A DNA stretch of 64,000 bases from Nonomuraea roseoviolacea subsp. carminata. Lineage in GTDB: Bacteria > Actinomycetota > Actinomycetes > Streptosporangiales > Streptosporangiaceae. Shown piece after piece: positions 6,407-14,508 of this stretch; within the stretch, counting starts at the first letter, position 1; every line of letters starts with the position of its first letter. Below the pieces are notes generated by a model that did not search any database, was not told the DNA's origin, and saw only the letters and a program-made list of their open reading frames with translations. A program made the translations under genes and the position numbers. Where the stretch lies: the NCBI RefSeq assembly GCF_024172185.1, contig NZ_JAMZEC010000001.1:6355001-6419000 (forward strand), in the 5' to 3' direction.

Positions 6407-7999
6407 TCAGAGCCGTTCGGGGGTTCGGTAGGCGGACACGTCGCGGGCGCCGAAGCGGGCCAGCTCCTCCTCCGCCTCGTCGCGTACCTGGACGAAGCTG
6501 TCGCGCAGCTCGGCGAGCAGCCGGCGCAGCATGATCAGCTCCGCCTCGGCCTCGCGCCGCGACAGGCGCGGGGTCCTGCGGCGCGGCGTGCCGGCGACCC
6601 GGGCGAGCGCCACGGTGCCGACGATCACGGCCGCGATCAGGCAGCCGACCATCGCGGAGGCGAAGCCCGGCATCGGGCCGTCCAGCACCGGCTGGTCGAC
6701 CAGGGCGGAGGCGCCGGCCACGCCGATCGCGCCGCCCAGCATGCGGGCCGTGTTGATGGCGCCGACCGCGGAGGCGTACTGGGTGGGGTGGGCCGCCATC
6801 GTGCCGACCGTGGAGGTGCCGGTGGACAGGGCGCCGAACCCGCAGCCCAGCATGAGCGCGGCCACCAGCGTCCAGACGGTGGGGTAGGGGTTGGCCAGCA
6901 GGAGGGCGCAGCCGCCGCCGAGGAGCAGCGCCCCGGCGTAGATGACCGCGTTGAGGCCGATGCGCCGCCCGGCCAGCATGGCCAGCGGGCTCCCGCCGAT
7001 CATCGCGAGCGAGATGGGGGTCAGCCACAGGCCGATGGTGACGGGGTCGAACCCGGAGTTCTTCAGGTAGAGCGGGCCGAGCGCGAGCACCACGAACGAG
7101 GCCGCGCCGTACAGCAGGGACGCCCCGCCCGACCACAGGAAGCCGGGACGCCGCCACAGCCGGATGTCGATGGCGCCGGCCGCGTGCCGCCACGAGGTGG
7201 CGATCGCCCCGGCCAGCAGCAGCGCGGCGGTGACCGCGCAGCCGATGGTGCGCAGGTCGCCCCAGCCCCACGTGCCGCCCTGCGACACGGCCAGCACGGC
7301 CGCCGCGATCGCGCCGACCAGCAGCACCGTGCCGAACACGTCGGGCACGCGGCGCACCTGGCCGAGGGAGCGGGGCAGCGCGGGGGTCAGCATGAGCAGG
7401 GCCGCGGCCAGTCCGGCGCTGGGCAGGAACAGGCCGCGCCAGCCGTACGCGGCCACGAGCAGGCCGCCGCCGGCCTGGAGCGCGAGGCAGCCGATGCCCG
7501 ACGAGGCGCTCCACAGTGCCATGGCGCCGGCGCGGCGGTTGGCGGGCAGCTCGCCCAGCAGCAGGCCGAGCGAGGCGGGGAACATCAGCGCGGCGCCGAC
7601 GCCCTGCGCCAGCCGCCCGCCGAGGAGCAGCGGCCAGGACGTGGTCGCGATGACCGCCGCGGCGCCCAGGCCGTACAGGGCCAGGCCGAAGGCGAGGACG
7701 CTGCGCCTGCCCAGCAGGTCGGCGAAGCGGCCCGCCGTGGCCAGCAGCGCGGCCACCGCGGCGAAGTTGATCGTGCTGACCCAGGTGACCTCGGCCATCG
7801 GCAGCGAGGCCGCGATGGGGTCGCGGCTCAGCACGGGGATCGCCAGCGTCGTCGCCGTGCTGTCGGCCATGATCGCGATGACGACACCGCAGGCGATCAG
7901 GCGCAGGACGGCGAAGCGCCCCCGGACCTGCGACCGGGGCCGCGCCACCGGCCCGACGAACGGGCCGGCGACGTGCTCGCGAACGGGCGTCAGCGTCAT
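6407..7999 (-). CDS. MFS transporter, DHA2-like drug exporter
   Basis: 530 residues from ATG 7999, which overlaps the upstream stop as ATGA. About 14 hydrophobic segments are visible, starting near 32, with motif A in loop 2-3 (GRFADLLGRRSVLAF, about 90-104) and a motif-C-like segment (LGAALMFPASLG region). Members export drugs or metabolites using the proton gradient across the cytoplasmic membrane. The C-terminal ~60 residues form a charged cytoplasmic tail with likely coiled coil (SRREAEAELIMLRRLLAEL). Being second in the hemB-like block, it is the natural candidate to export that pathway's product. Confidence 0.9.
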   Translation of the reverse strand: MTLTPVREHVAGPFVGPVARPRSQVRGRFAVLRLIACGVVIAIMADSTATTLAIPVLSRDPIAASLPMAEVTWVSTINFAAVAALLATAGRFADLLGRRSVLAFGLALYGLGAAAVIATTSWPLLLGGRLAQGVGAALMFPASLGLLLGELPANRRAGAMALWSASSGIGCLALQAGGGLLVAAYGWRGLFLPSAGLAAALLMLTPALPRSLGQVRRVPDVFGTVLLVGAIAAAVLAVSQGGTWGWGDLRTIGCAVTAALLLAGAIATSWRHAAGAIDIRLWRRPGFLWSGGASLLYGAASFVVLALGPLYLKNSGFDPVTIGLWLTPISLAMIGGSPLAMLAGRRIGLNAVIYAGALLLGGGCALLLANPYPTVWTLVAALMLGCGFGALSTGTSTVGTMAAHPTQYASAVGAINTARMLGGAIGVAGASALVDQPVLDGPMPGFASAMVGCLIAAVIVGTVALARVAGTPRRRTPRLSRREAEAELIMLRRLLAELRDSFVQVRDEAEEELARFGARDVSAYRTPERL

Positions 8000-8763
8000 C
8001 GCGGCGTCTCCGCCAGGTCCCTGCGGGCGACGGTGACGGTCTCGGGCCGCGGCACCTCGGGACGGTTCGGCACGCTGGCCGCGACCATCCGCTCGGTGAT
8101 GCCGACGAGGCGGCCGGGCGCCCGCGTCCAGGAGCGGGCCGAACGGCCGGCGTCGGGGCCGACCAGCGACATGACGACCTGGGAGGCCAGCGTCAGGTGC
8201 TCGGCGCAGCGGCGGCTCACCTTGGCCTCCAGGCCGGCGACCTGCGCCAGGCGCAGCCGCAGCGCCTCCAGCGAGGCGGTGCGCTCCAGGCCGTCCAGCT
8301 CGGCGAGCCGGTCGGGCCAGCGCAGCTCGCGGCCGACGTGGTCGCGGACCCTGATGGCGATCTCGTCCGCGGGCACCTCCTCCTCGCGCAGGCGGGTGCC
8401 GATCGCGAAGGCCGAGCGCGCGGTGCGGGCGTAGTCGGACAGCCGGCCCGCGAGGGCGGCGTCGAGCATCCGGGCCCGGTGGACGAGGCACTCGGCGCTC
8501 CAGCCGAGCACCATGAGCCGGTCGGCGGCGACCTCGGTGTACCAGCCGGCCAGCCGCAGCTCGCGGGCCATCCGGTGGTAGTGGACCCAGCGGTCGCCGT
8601 TGCCGTCCACCCAGACCTCCACGCCGCCGAGCGGCATGTTGGCCACGTGGACGCGCTTGTCTCGGGGCGCCACCCGGGCGCAGATGCGCAGGATCACCCG
8701 GTCCGGTGCCTGCGGCGCTCTCGGCCGCCTGGCGAACCAGGAACCGGTCTGGGGATCGGTCAC
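7996..8763 (-). CDS. Unrecognised 255-residue protein, first gene of the hemB-like block
   Basis: Starts at GTG 8763 with a strong SD (GAGGAGGT, 8772-8779, 8 nt spacing). The product is soluble. Residues ~35-75 contain VEVWVDGNGDRWVHYHRMA, possibly a small beta domain. From ~90 on the chain is helical and Arg-rich (DAALAGRLSDYARTARSAF...). There are no transmembrane segments and no motif I can assign. The stop overlaps the MFS start (ATGA). It is the promoter-proximal gene facing the DUF5753 regulator across a 220-nt intergenic region. Confidence 0.75.
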   Translation of the reverse strand: MTDPQTGSWFARRPRAPQAPDRVILRICARVAPRDKRVHVANMPLGGVEVWVDGNGDRWVHYHRMARELRLAGWYTEVAADRLMVLGWSAECLVHRARMLDAALAGRLSDYARTARSAFAIGTRLREEEVPADEIAIRVRDHVGRELRWPDRLAELDGLERTASLEALRLRLAQVAGLEAKVSRRCAEHLTLASQVVMSLVGPDAGRSARSWTRAPGRLVGITERMVAASVPNRPEVPRPETVTVARRDLAETPR

Positions 8764-8827
8764 GTCCGGCCACCTCCTCGCCGGCGACTCTCCAGAACCG
8801 TCCGGCCGTCAAGTCTCACTTTCCACG

Positions 8828-8880
8828 TATCGGTCCGATAGTGGCGTTCTGTGGGAAGATGTGTCAACTGACACTTTCCA
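8828..8880. promoter_or_regulatory. Divergent promoter/operator region of the hemB-like block and its regulator
   Basis: Two inverted repeats lie between the divergent starts 8763 and 8984: TATCGG-t-CCGATA (8828-8840) and GTGTCA-ac-TGACAC (8861-8874). CACTTTCCA occurs directly repeated at 8817-8825 and 8872-8880. On the minus strand a perfect TTGACA lies at 8867-8862, with CACTAT 18 nt downstream as a possible -10 for the block. The symmetrical sites are good candidates for binding of the adjacent HTH regulator; this is inference. Confidence 0.5.
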
Positions 8881-8983
8881 GTTGGGTATGGATGCGCCGC
8901 CGGAGGTTTACGGACGCCCGCGGGCGCGCATGATCCCCGGATTCCCCTACGCTGAGGGTCTCCCGGGCGGCAGGAGGTGCGGA

Positions 8984-10258
8984 GTGGCGACCATCGCCGA
9001 CAGGCTGGACCTGGCGCTGCGCGAGCGGGGGCTGAGCGGCGCGCAGGTGGCCGCCGAGCTGACCGAGGCGGGCATCCCCATCACCCGCGCCTACGTCAGC
9101 CAGCTCCGCACCGGCAAGCAGACCAATCCCACCCTCCAGGTGCTGCGCGCCCTCGCCTCCTGCCTCCAGGTCAGCGTCGGCTGGCTGGTGGGCGAGGAGG
9201 CGCCGGGCGCCGGCTCCGCCGCGGTGGACGACCTCCAGGCGCGCGCCGCCGCCGTCGGCGCGGCGGCCTCCGGGCTGTCCGACGGCTCACTGGCCGTGCT
9301 GCGCGGCGTCATCGACCTGGCCCGCCGGGCCGAGGGGCTGTCCGAGAGCCCGGAGGCCGGCCCGCCGCCCGCGGCCGAGGCCCCGCCGGTGCCGGCCGCC
9401 CGGACCACCCTGCCCCCGCCGGTCCGCGCGGCGCTCGGCGAGCGGCTGCGCGGCCTGCGCGAGGCGGCCGGCCTGACGGCCGAGCAGGTCGAGAGCGCGC
9501 TCGGCCGCGGCACGGTCCGCGTCGAGGCCGCCGAGACCGGCCGCGCGGCCCCCGCGCCGGCCCTGGTGGAACGGCTGCTCGACCTGTACGGCGTGACCGC
9601 GCTGCCCGCCCGCGAGCACGTGCTGTCGCTGGCCCGCGGCGAGCGCGAGCCCGCCTGGTGGGACACCAGCGCGGTGCCCGTCTGGCTGGCCACCGCCTTC
9701 GCCCTGGAGCAGCGGGCCTCGGTGATCCGCGTGTACGACCCGCGGACGGTGCCGGCGCTGCTGCAGACCGAGGCATACGCCCGCGCCGCGATCGGCGTGG
9801 CCGGCCCCGCCACGCTCGGGCAGGGCTCGGTGGAGGCGGCGGTGCGGCTGGTGCTGGCCCGCCAGGAGATGGTCTTCGCCGGGCGCGGCCCCGTCGTGTG
9901 GGCGATCATGGACGAGGGCGTGCTGCTGCGCTCCATCGCCGAGCCCGCGGTCCACCTGGCCCAGCTCGACTCCCTCATCGACCTCGCCAAGCGCCCCGGC
10001 GTCTCGCTCCATCTGCTGCCCCTGGACGACCCGGCGTACCTGCCCCGCACGGGGCCGTTCACGCTCTGGCGTTACGCCGAGGCGTTCGAGCCCGACATCG
10101 CCTGCGCGCACACCGTCGAACGCGACGAGCTGATCACCGAGCCGGGGGCCGTCGAGGCCTACCACCAGGCGTTCGCCAAGCTGTCGGTCACCACGACCAC
10201 GCGCGAGGAGACCTTCGACCTGCTGAACACCCACCGTGACCGAATAGCGCGAGGATGA
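8984..10258 (+). CDS. Double helix-turn-helix regulator with DUF5753 sensor domain
   Basis: 424 residues from GTG 8984, with SD AGGAGGT at 8972-8978. The long open frame upstream is rejected because of this SD and the domain start. An XRE-type HTH spans about 1-70 (GAQVAAELTEAGIPITRAYV, then SQLRTGKQTNPTLQVLRALA). A linker rich in Pro/Ala follows, then a second, weaker HTH at about 147-205 (LRGLREAAGLTAEQVESALG). A DUF5753 ligand/effector domain fills about 225-415 (RTVPALLQTEAYARA, WAIMDEGVLLR). Such proteins usually have one HTH and a DUF397 partner gene; here there are two HTHs and the next gene is a methyltransferase. It is divergent from the hemB-like block and a likely regulator of it. 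Confidence 0.88.
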   Translation: MATIADRLDLALRERGLSGAQVAAELTEAGIPITRAYVSQLRTGKQTNPTLQVLRALASCLQVSVGWLVGEEAPGAGSAAVDDLQARAAAVGAAASGLSDGSLAVLRGVIDLARRAEGLSESPEAGPPPAAEAPPVPAARTTLPPPVRAALGERLRGLREAAGLTAEQVESALGRGTVRVEAAETGRAAPAPALVERLLDLYGVTALPAREHVLSLARGEREPAWWDTSAVPVWLATAFALEQRASVIRVYDPRTVPALLQTEAYARAAIGVAGPATLGQGSVEAAVRLVLARQEMVFAGRGPVVWAIMDEGVLLRSIAEPAVHLAQLDSLIDLAKRPGVSLHLLPLDDPAYLPRTGPFTLWRYAEAFEPDIACAHTVERDELITEPGAVEAYHQAFAKLSVTTTTREETFDLLNTHRDRIARG

Positions 10259-10270
10259 TCCTTTATTCAC

Positions 10271-10290
10271 CGGGAAACGTATATTTCCCG
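10271..10290. promoter_or_regulatory. Perfect inverted repeat in AT-rich leader before the methyltransferase
   Basis: CGGGAAA-cgtata-TTTCCCG, a 7-bp perfect stem with a 6-nt loop, 12 nt after the DUF5753 regulator's stop. The surroundings (10259-10350) are strikingly AT-rich for this genome. It could terminate the regulator or be an operator/promoter element for the next gene. Confidence 0.5.
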
Positions 10291-10416
10291 ATTATTTCGC
10301 GCCAATAGGTTGTATTGTTGGGACATTTGGAGCATTTTCAACTTGGTCCTCCGAGTGGGGTCGAGGCCGCGGAACTTTCCCGTACGGCAAGGCGAGGGGA
10401 AAGGGGCGATACGGAA

Positions 10417-11247
10417 ATGCGTCAACGTGCCATCCGTAATTTGGCCAGGCTCAACACGTCCCAGGCGCGTATCACCCGTATGCTCGACGCCGCCGCCGGA
10501 GGGAAGAACAATTTCGTCGCCGACCGCGACGCCGTGCGCCGTTATGACGAGGCCGCTCCCGTGACCACCGCCGCCGCGCGGGCCGTGCTGGCGTTCCTGT
10601 CCCGCGTGATCCGCCACCTGGCGGCGGGCGGCGTCGACCAGTTCGTGATCGTCGGCAGCGGGGTGCCCAGCGGGCTGCCCCCCGGCCGCCAGCTCCACGA
10701 CCTGGCCCGTGAGGCGTCGGGCCGCTCCGACGTCCGGGTGCTGTACGTCGAGAACGACCCGATGGTGCTGGCCTACGCCCAGGCCACGATCGAGCCGGTG
10801 ACCGACCTGGTGCGCGTGGTGGAGGGCGACCTCCGGCAGGTCGAGGACCTGCTCGGCGACCGGGTGGTGCGGACGTTCGTCGACTGGGACCGGCCCGTCG
10901 GCCTGGTGCTGGTCTCGGTGCCCGGCCTCGGCGACGAGGAGGCGCGGCACGCGATCAAGTGCCTGTGCCACGCCGCCGCCGCGGGCAGCTACCTGGCCCT
11001 GCTGCAGACCACCTTCGACGCGATCCCCGACGAGCTGCTGCCCGCGATCGGCGAGCTGCTGGCCATGACCCTGCCGGGCCACGTCGTCCGCACGCGCGCG
11101 GAGTCGGCGGCGCTGCTGGAGGGGCTGGACCTGGTGGAGCCGGGGCTGGTGTGGGTGCCCGAGTGGCGGCCCGACGGGCGCGACGAGGCGTGCGCGGCCC
11201 TGCCCAGCGCGTCGGGCAACTACGGCGCCGTCGCTCGCGTCCTCTGA
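10417..11247 (+). CDS. DUF574/Methyltransf_19-type SAM-dependent methyltransferase
   Basis: 276 residues from ATG 10417; a TTG at 10315 in frame would add 34 residues with no family similarity. Near residue 20 it carries TRMLDAAAGGKNNFVADRD, the hallmark that this family shows as G-x-N-N-F/Y-x-x-D-R. A Rossmann-like core follows (DQFVIVGSGVPSG, VRVLYVENDPMVLAYA, VRVVEGDL). Most members of this large actinobacterial family have no known substrate. The usual longer N-terminus before the motif is shortened here. It follows the DUF5753 regulator by 158 nt on the same strand. Confidence 0.82.
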   Translation: MRQRAIRNLARLNTSQARITRMLDAAAGGKNNFVADRDAVRRYDEAAPVTTAAARAVLAFLSRVIRHLAAGGVDQFVIVGSGVPSGLPPGRQLHDLAREASGRSDVRVLYVENDPMVLAYAQATIEPVTDLVRVVEGDLRQVEDLLGDRVVRTFVDWDRPVGLVLVSVPGLGDEEARHAIKCLCHAAAAGSYLALLQTTFDAIPDELLPAIGELLAMTLPGHVVRTRAESAALLEGLDLVEPGLVWVPEWRPDGRDEACAALPSASGNYGAVARVL

Positions 11248-11298
11248 CCCCGGGCCCGCCGGCCCGGCGTCCTCTCACTCCTGGCCCGCCGGCCCGGC
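11239..11298. repeat. Two tandem ~30-nt repeats at the 3' end of the methyltransferase gene
   Basis: Units 11239-11268 and 11269-11298 share GTCCTCT at the start and GCCCGCCGGCCCGGC at the end. The first unit contains the last codons and the stop of the methyltransferase gene. The GC-rich arms could also form hairpins acting as a terminator between this gene and the convergent DUF4253 gene. Confidence 0.75.
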
Positions 11299-11318
11299 GC
11301 CGTCAGCCCCCCATGATG

Positions 11319-12137
11319 TCAGTCCCACCAGAACGACCAGAAGTGCCGGCCGATGATCTGCTCCGCGTAACCGCGCAGATCACCCGGGCCCTGCACCACG
11401 TTGTCGGGACAGAACGTCCAGTGCTCGGCCGCCACGTGCAGCGCGTGCTCGGCGTCAACCGGCGGCGCCGCGACGCTCAGCTCCAGCGTGTTGAACCCGA
11501 CGCACACCACCCGCGCCCCGAAGCGGTCCTCCCAGCTGCGCACCACCGCCGCGAGCGGCACCATCCACTCGTTGTGGTGCAGGGCGCCCTGCCAGCCCAT
11601 CACGGCCAGCGCGTCGGCGCCGCGCCGGGCCGCGACCAGGCCCAGCGGCATGCCACGCGAGGAGAGCTGGTCGGCGTACCAGTCGGCGACCTCGCCGGGA
11701 GTGGCCTTCGGCACCCCGGGGGCGGCCGGGCCGGGGCAGAGCGCGCCGTAGGGGTCGAGCTCGTCGAGGGCGTCGGACGGCATCTGCGCCACCCACTCCT
11801 GCCACACCTCGTGCATGAACCCCTCGGCCGTGAAGTGGTCGATCTGCGCGGGCTCGTCCGGCACGACCTGGCCGATCGACCAGGGCTGGGCCGACTCGTC
11901 CAGCAGCACCGGCCAGAGGCCGCTCGCGGGGTGCTCGGCGCGCAGGCGGGCCCAGTCGTGGCCGGAGACGGGCTCGTCGCTCATCCAGAACGCCGGCCTG
12001 GCCGGCTCTCCCTGGCCGGTGTAGCCGGGGTCGGGCCAGACGAGGTCACCCGGCGGCAGGGCGGCCCGCAGCGCGCGCCCCATGCCCGCGTCGGCGAACA
12101 GCCGGCCCAGCTCGCGTGGCAGCCGATGATCTGTCAT
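11319..12137 (-). CDS. DUF4253 domain protein
   Basis: 272 residues from ATG 12137. The C-terminal ~110 residues carry the DUF4253 pattern, including LGLVAARRGADALAVMGWQGA, VVCVGFNTLELSVAAPP, and the closing HFWSFWWD. The N-terminal part (DRHLPRELGRLF... and PVLLDESAQPW) is typical of actinobacterial members. The biochemical role of this family is not established. A possible promoter lies upstream (TACCAT at about 12179-12174, minus strand), giving a ~30-nt leader. It is convergent with the methyltransferase. Confidence 0.85.
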   Translation of the reverse strand: MTDHRLPRELGRLFADAGMGRALRAALPPGDLVWPDPGYTGQGEPARPAFWMSDEPVSGHDWARLRAEHPASGLWPVLLDESAQPWSIGQVVPDEPAQIDHFTAEGFMHEVWQEWVAQMPSDALDELDPYGALCPGPAAPGVPKATPGEVADWYADQLSSRGMPLGLVAARRGADALAVMGWQGALHHNEWMVPLAAVVRSWEDRFGARVVCVGFNTLELSVAAPPVDAEHALHVAAEHWTFCPDNVVQGPGDLRGYAEQIIGRHFWSFWWD

Positions 12138-12272
12138 GCCCTACCGTCTCCGTCCGCACCCGTCGGGGAGATGGTAGTGCCGCCCACCGACATGGCCTCG
12201 GGGGCGGCGCGAATTCCTCGCGTTCCTCGCGCGGGCGGCGGGCGGGCGTGGGCTCCGCCGCCGGTGGGGGGT

Positions 12273-12306
12273 GTTTCCGGCACGGCCGCGCCACCGTGCC
12301 GGAAAC
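12273..12306 (-). terminator. Perfect 13-bp hairpin after the TIGR03118 gene
   Basis: GTTTCCGGCACGG (12273-12285), loop of 8 nt, CCGTGCCGGAAAC (12294-12306). It lies 12 nt downstream of the minus-strand stop at 12319. There is no U-run, as is common for actinomycete hairpin terminators. Confidence 0.8.
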
Positions 12307-12318
12307 GTCAGCGGCCGG

Positions 12319-13431
12319 TCAGTAGCCCCCGTACGAGGAGTGGGTGGAGTGCGGCGAAGAGGTGGGGGTCGCCGTCGCGGTGGGGGCGGTGGCGGAGGAG
12401 CCGCCGGAGCCCGCGGGCCGGATGAGGCCGAGCAGGCCGTGCTGGCCGCCGTCGATGCCGGCGGAGAACCACAGCGCGTTCTCACCGCCGTTGGCCGCGG
12501 TGCCGAGCTCCAGGTCCCACAGGCCGGGAAGCTGGATCGTCGCGCCGTTGGCGGTGCGCAGGGCGCCGAGGTGGCGGTTGTTGCGGTAGGCGTGGATGGT
12601 GCCGTCGCCGAAGTTGCCGACGAGCACGGATCCGGCGTAGGCGCCGCGCGGGGCCGCGGTGATCGCCCACGGCGCGTTGAGGCCGGTGCGCGCGATGCGG
12701 CCGGTCAGGCGGCCCTCGGCGTTGAAGCGGCTGACGAAGCCCTTGCCGGCGCCGGCGACGGACTTGCCGGTGTCCGGGTCACGCAGCGCGTACGCCACCC
12801 AGATCTGGTTGTGGGCGACCGCCACGTTGAACGGCGAGTAGCCGGAGGGGACGGCCGGGTCGCGGAACTGCCAGCGCTTCAGCCGGACCCGCTCGAAGTC
12901 GGAGTTCCAGGCGTGGATGCGGCCGCCGGCGAAGTCCGCGGCGAGCAGGAAGTCGCCGTCCTCGGTCCGCGCGAGCGCGAGTCCCTTGTAGTCGGCCCCG
13001 CGGGTGAACGCGGCGATGACGGCGTTCTTCGGGTCCGCCTCGGCGTTCCAGCCGGTGATGGCGCCGCTGGGGCTGGAGAAGAGGAACGTGGCGGGCTTGC
13101 CCTTCACGGTGAACCCGTCGGTGGGGTTGAACACCTGGCCCGTCGGGGCCCCGCCCGGGATGCTGACCTCCGTCTGCTCCTTCTTGCCGGCGCCCGAGTA
13201 GACGGTGGCGCTGCCGGTGCCCGTGGCGGAGACCCAGAGGGTCTTGCCCATGGCCAGGCCCCAGGGGTTGACCAGTTTGGGGTCGGTGGTGGCGGCCTTG
13301 CCCCTCACGTCCGAGACGAGGTTGACGACGTCGAACCGCGCGCGGGGGGTGGCGGTGGCGTGTGCGGGGGTGGCGAGAGTGCTGCCCAGGCCGACCGCAA
13401 CAGCGCAGAGTGTGATGATGCGTGACCGCAT
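12319..13431 (-). CDS. Secreted TIGR03118-family beta-propeller-like protein
   Basis: 370 residues from ATG 13431, SD GGAGG about 5 nt upstream. A signal peptide is visible (MRSRIITLCAVAVGLGS..., cleavage likely after AHA near 25). The body repeats short blocks such as NPWGLAMGKTLWVSATGTG, FNPTDGFTV and FSSPSGAITGWN, which match the TIGR03118 family. It ends with a Ser/Thr/Gly-rich tail (about 335-370). Members are thought to be propeller-like extracytoplasmic proteins; the substrate is unknown. It is divergent from ppgK and followed by a strong hairpin. Confidence 0.86.
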   Translation of the reverse strand: MRSRIITLCAVAVGLGSTLATPAHATATPRARFDVVNLVSDVRGKAATTDPKLVNPWGLAMGKTLWVSATGTGSATVYSGAGKKEQTEVSIPGGAPTGQVFNPTDGFTVKGKPATFLFSSPSGAITGWNAEADPKNAVIAAFTRGADYKGLALARTEDGDFLLAADFAGGRIHAWNSDFERVRLKRWQFRDPAVPSGYSPFNVAVAHNQIWVAYALRDPDTGKSVAGAGKGFVSRFNAEGRLTGRIARTGLNAPWAITAAPRGAYAGSVLVGNFGDGTIHAYRNNRHLGALRTANGATIQLPGLWDLELGTAANGGENALWFSAGIDGGQHGLLGLIRPAGSGGSSATAPTATATPTSSPHSTHSSYGGY

Positions 13432-13492
13432 CCGTGCCTCCTTGTTAGCGCTTGTGACGCGAGATACGCGGGGCGCCTGGGGCAGGGTTCAG

Positions 13493-13512
13493 TATGGTCC
13501 GGAAATATCCGG
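13493..13512 (+). promoter_or_regulatory. ppgK: Possible ppgK promoter with overlapping inverted repeat
   Basis: A -10-like TATGGT (13493-13498) is followed immediately by CCGGA-aata-TCCGG (13499-13512), an inverted repeat that would cover the transcription start. It could be an operator. The gene's SD-like AGGGGAGA lies further downstream. Confidence 0.4.
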
Positions 13513-13545
13513 CGAGGCGTTTCTTGCCGTCTGTAGGGGAGATGG

Positions 13546-14277
13546 ATGGTTATGGAAGTTCTGGGGATTGATATCGGCGGCTCAGGGATCAAGGGCGCGC
13601 CCGTCGACGTCACGGCGGGCAAGCTGGCCCAGGAGCGCCTGCGCATTCCCACCCCGCAGCCGTCCAAGCCGGAGCCCGTCGCCGAGGTGGTGCGGCAGAT
13701 CGTCGATCACTTCGCGTGGTCCGGGCCCGTCGGCGTGACGTTCCCCGGGGTGGTCCGCGACGGGGTGGTGCACACCGCCGCCAACGTCCACCACTCGTGG
13801 ATCGGCGTGGACGCCTCCGACCTGTTCGGCGGCGCGTGCGTGCTCAACGACGCCGACGCGGCCGGCATCGCCGAGATGACCTTCGGCGAGGGCCGCGACC
13901 GGCGCGGGACCGTGCTCATGCTGACGTTCGGCACGGGCATCGGCAGCGCCCTGTTCACCGACGGGGTGCTCGTGCCCAACACCGAGCTCGGCCACCTGGA
14001 GCTGCGCGGCAAGGACGCCGAGCTGCGCGCCTCCGACAAGGCCCGCGAGGACCACGAGCTGAGCTGGGACAAGTGGGCCGGCCGGGTCGAGGAGTACCTG
14101 CGGCACGTGGAGATGCTGTTCTCCCCGTCGCTCATCGTCGTGGGCGGCGGAGTGAGCAAGAAGGCCCACAAGTGGCTGCCGGAGATCCACATCGACACGC
14201 CGATCGTGCCCGCCGCGCTGCAGAACGAGGCGGGCATCATCGGCGCCGCCCAGATGGCCGGCAGCCGGGCCGGCTGA
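13546..14277 (+). CDS. ppgK: Polyphosphate glucokinase
   Basis: 243 residues. ROK-type sugar kinase that phosphorylates glucose with polyphosphate (or ATP) in the cytoplasm. Visible: phosphate-1 motif VLGIDIGGSGIKGAPVD (about 5-21), the substrate region VGVTFPGVV, phosphate-2 segment LMLTFGTGIGSALF (about 125-138), the ROK-like glucose segment TELGHLELRGKDAE, and VVGGGVSKKAHKW near the adenosine site. Length fits the family. ATG 13546 has AGGGGAGA just upstream; ATG 13552 in frame is an alternative. Confidence 0.95.
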   Translation: MVMEVLGIDIGGSGIKGAPVDVTAGKLAQERLRIPTPQPSKPEPVAEVVRQIVDHFAWSGPVGVTFPGVVRDGVVHTAANVHHSWIGVDASDLFGGACVLNDADAAGIAEMTFGEGRDRRGTVLMLTFGTGIGSALFTDGVLVPNTELGHLELRGKDAELRASDKAREDHELSWDKWAGRVEEYLRHVEMLFSPSLIVVGGGVSKKAHKWLPEIHIDTPIVPAALQNEAGIIGAAQMAGSRAG

Positions 14278-14300
14278 CCTCACTGATCAACAAAGTCGGG

Positions 14301-14330
14301 CCCGGGAGGCAACCGGAACGGCCTCTCGGG
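14301..14330 (+). terminator. Hairpin terminator after ppgK
   Basis: CCCGGGAGGC (14301-14310), 10-nt loop, GCCTCTCGGG (14321-14330): ten paired positions with one G-U. It starts 24 nt after the ppgK stop. Confidence 0.75.
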
Positions 14331-14467
14331 AGTCTCATTGATGGGCGTGGCCGTTCACGACGCAACTCTGGGGAGAGTGGGCCCGCCGTGGACGGCCACG
14401 GCCATGTCTGAGGTCTCAGCGCTTTATTGGGATGCGGGACGGCGGCGCGGTCCGGCAGCATGGACCG

Positions 14468-14496
14468 TTGGCTCCCGGTGCACGGGGCTCAAATAT
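14468..14496 (+). promoter_or_regulatory. Possible hrpA promoter
   Basis: TTGGCT (14468-14473), 17-nt spacer, AAATAT (14491-14496); TATCCT at 14494-14499 is an alternative -10. The ATG at 14509 would then have almost no leader, and no SD is visible. Confidence 0.35.
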
Positions 14497-14508
14497 CCTG
14501 AAAGCAGT

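Noticed and set aside
14338..14508. In-frame upstream extension of hrpA.
   Set aside because: No similarity to the family N-terminus and it contains a probable promoter and the end of the ppgK terminator region.
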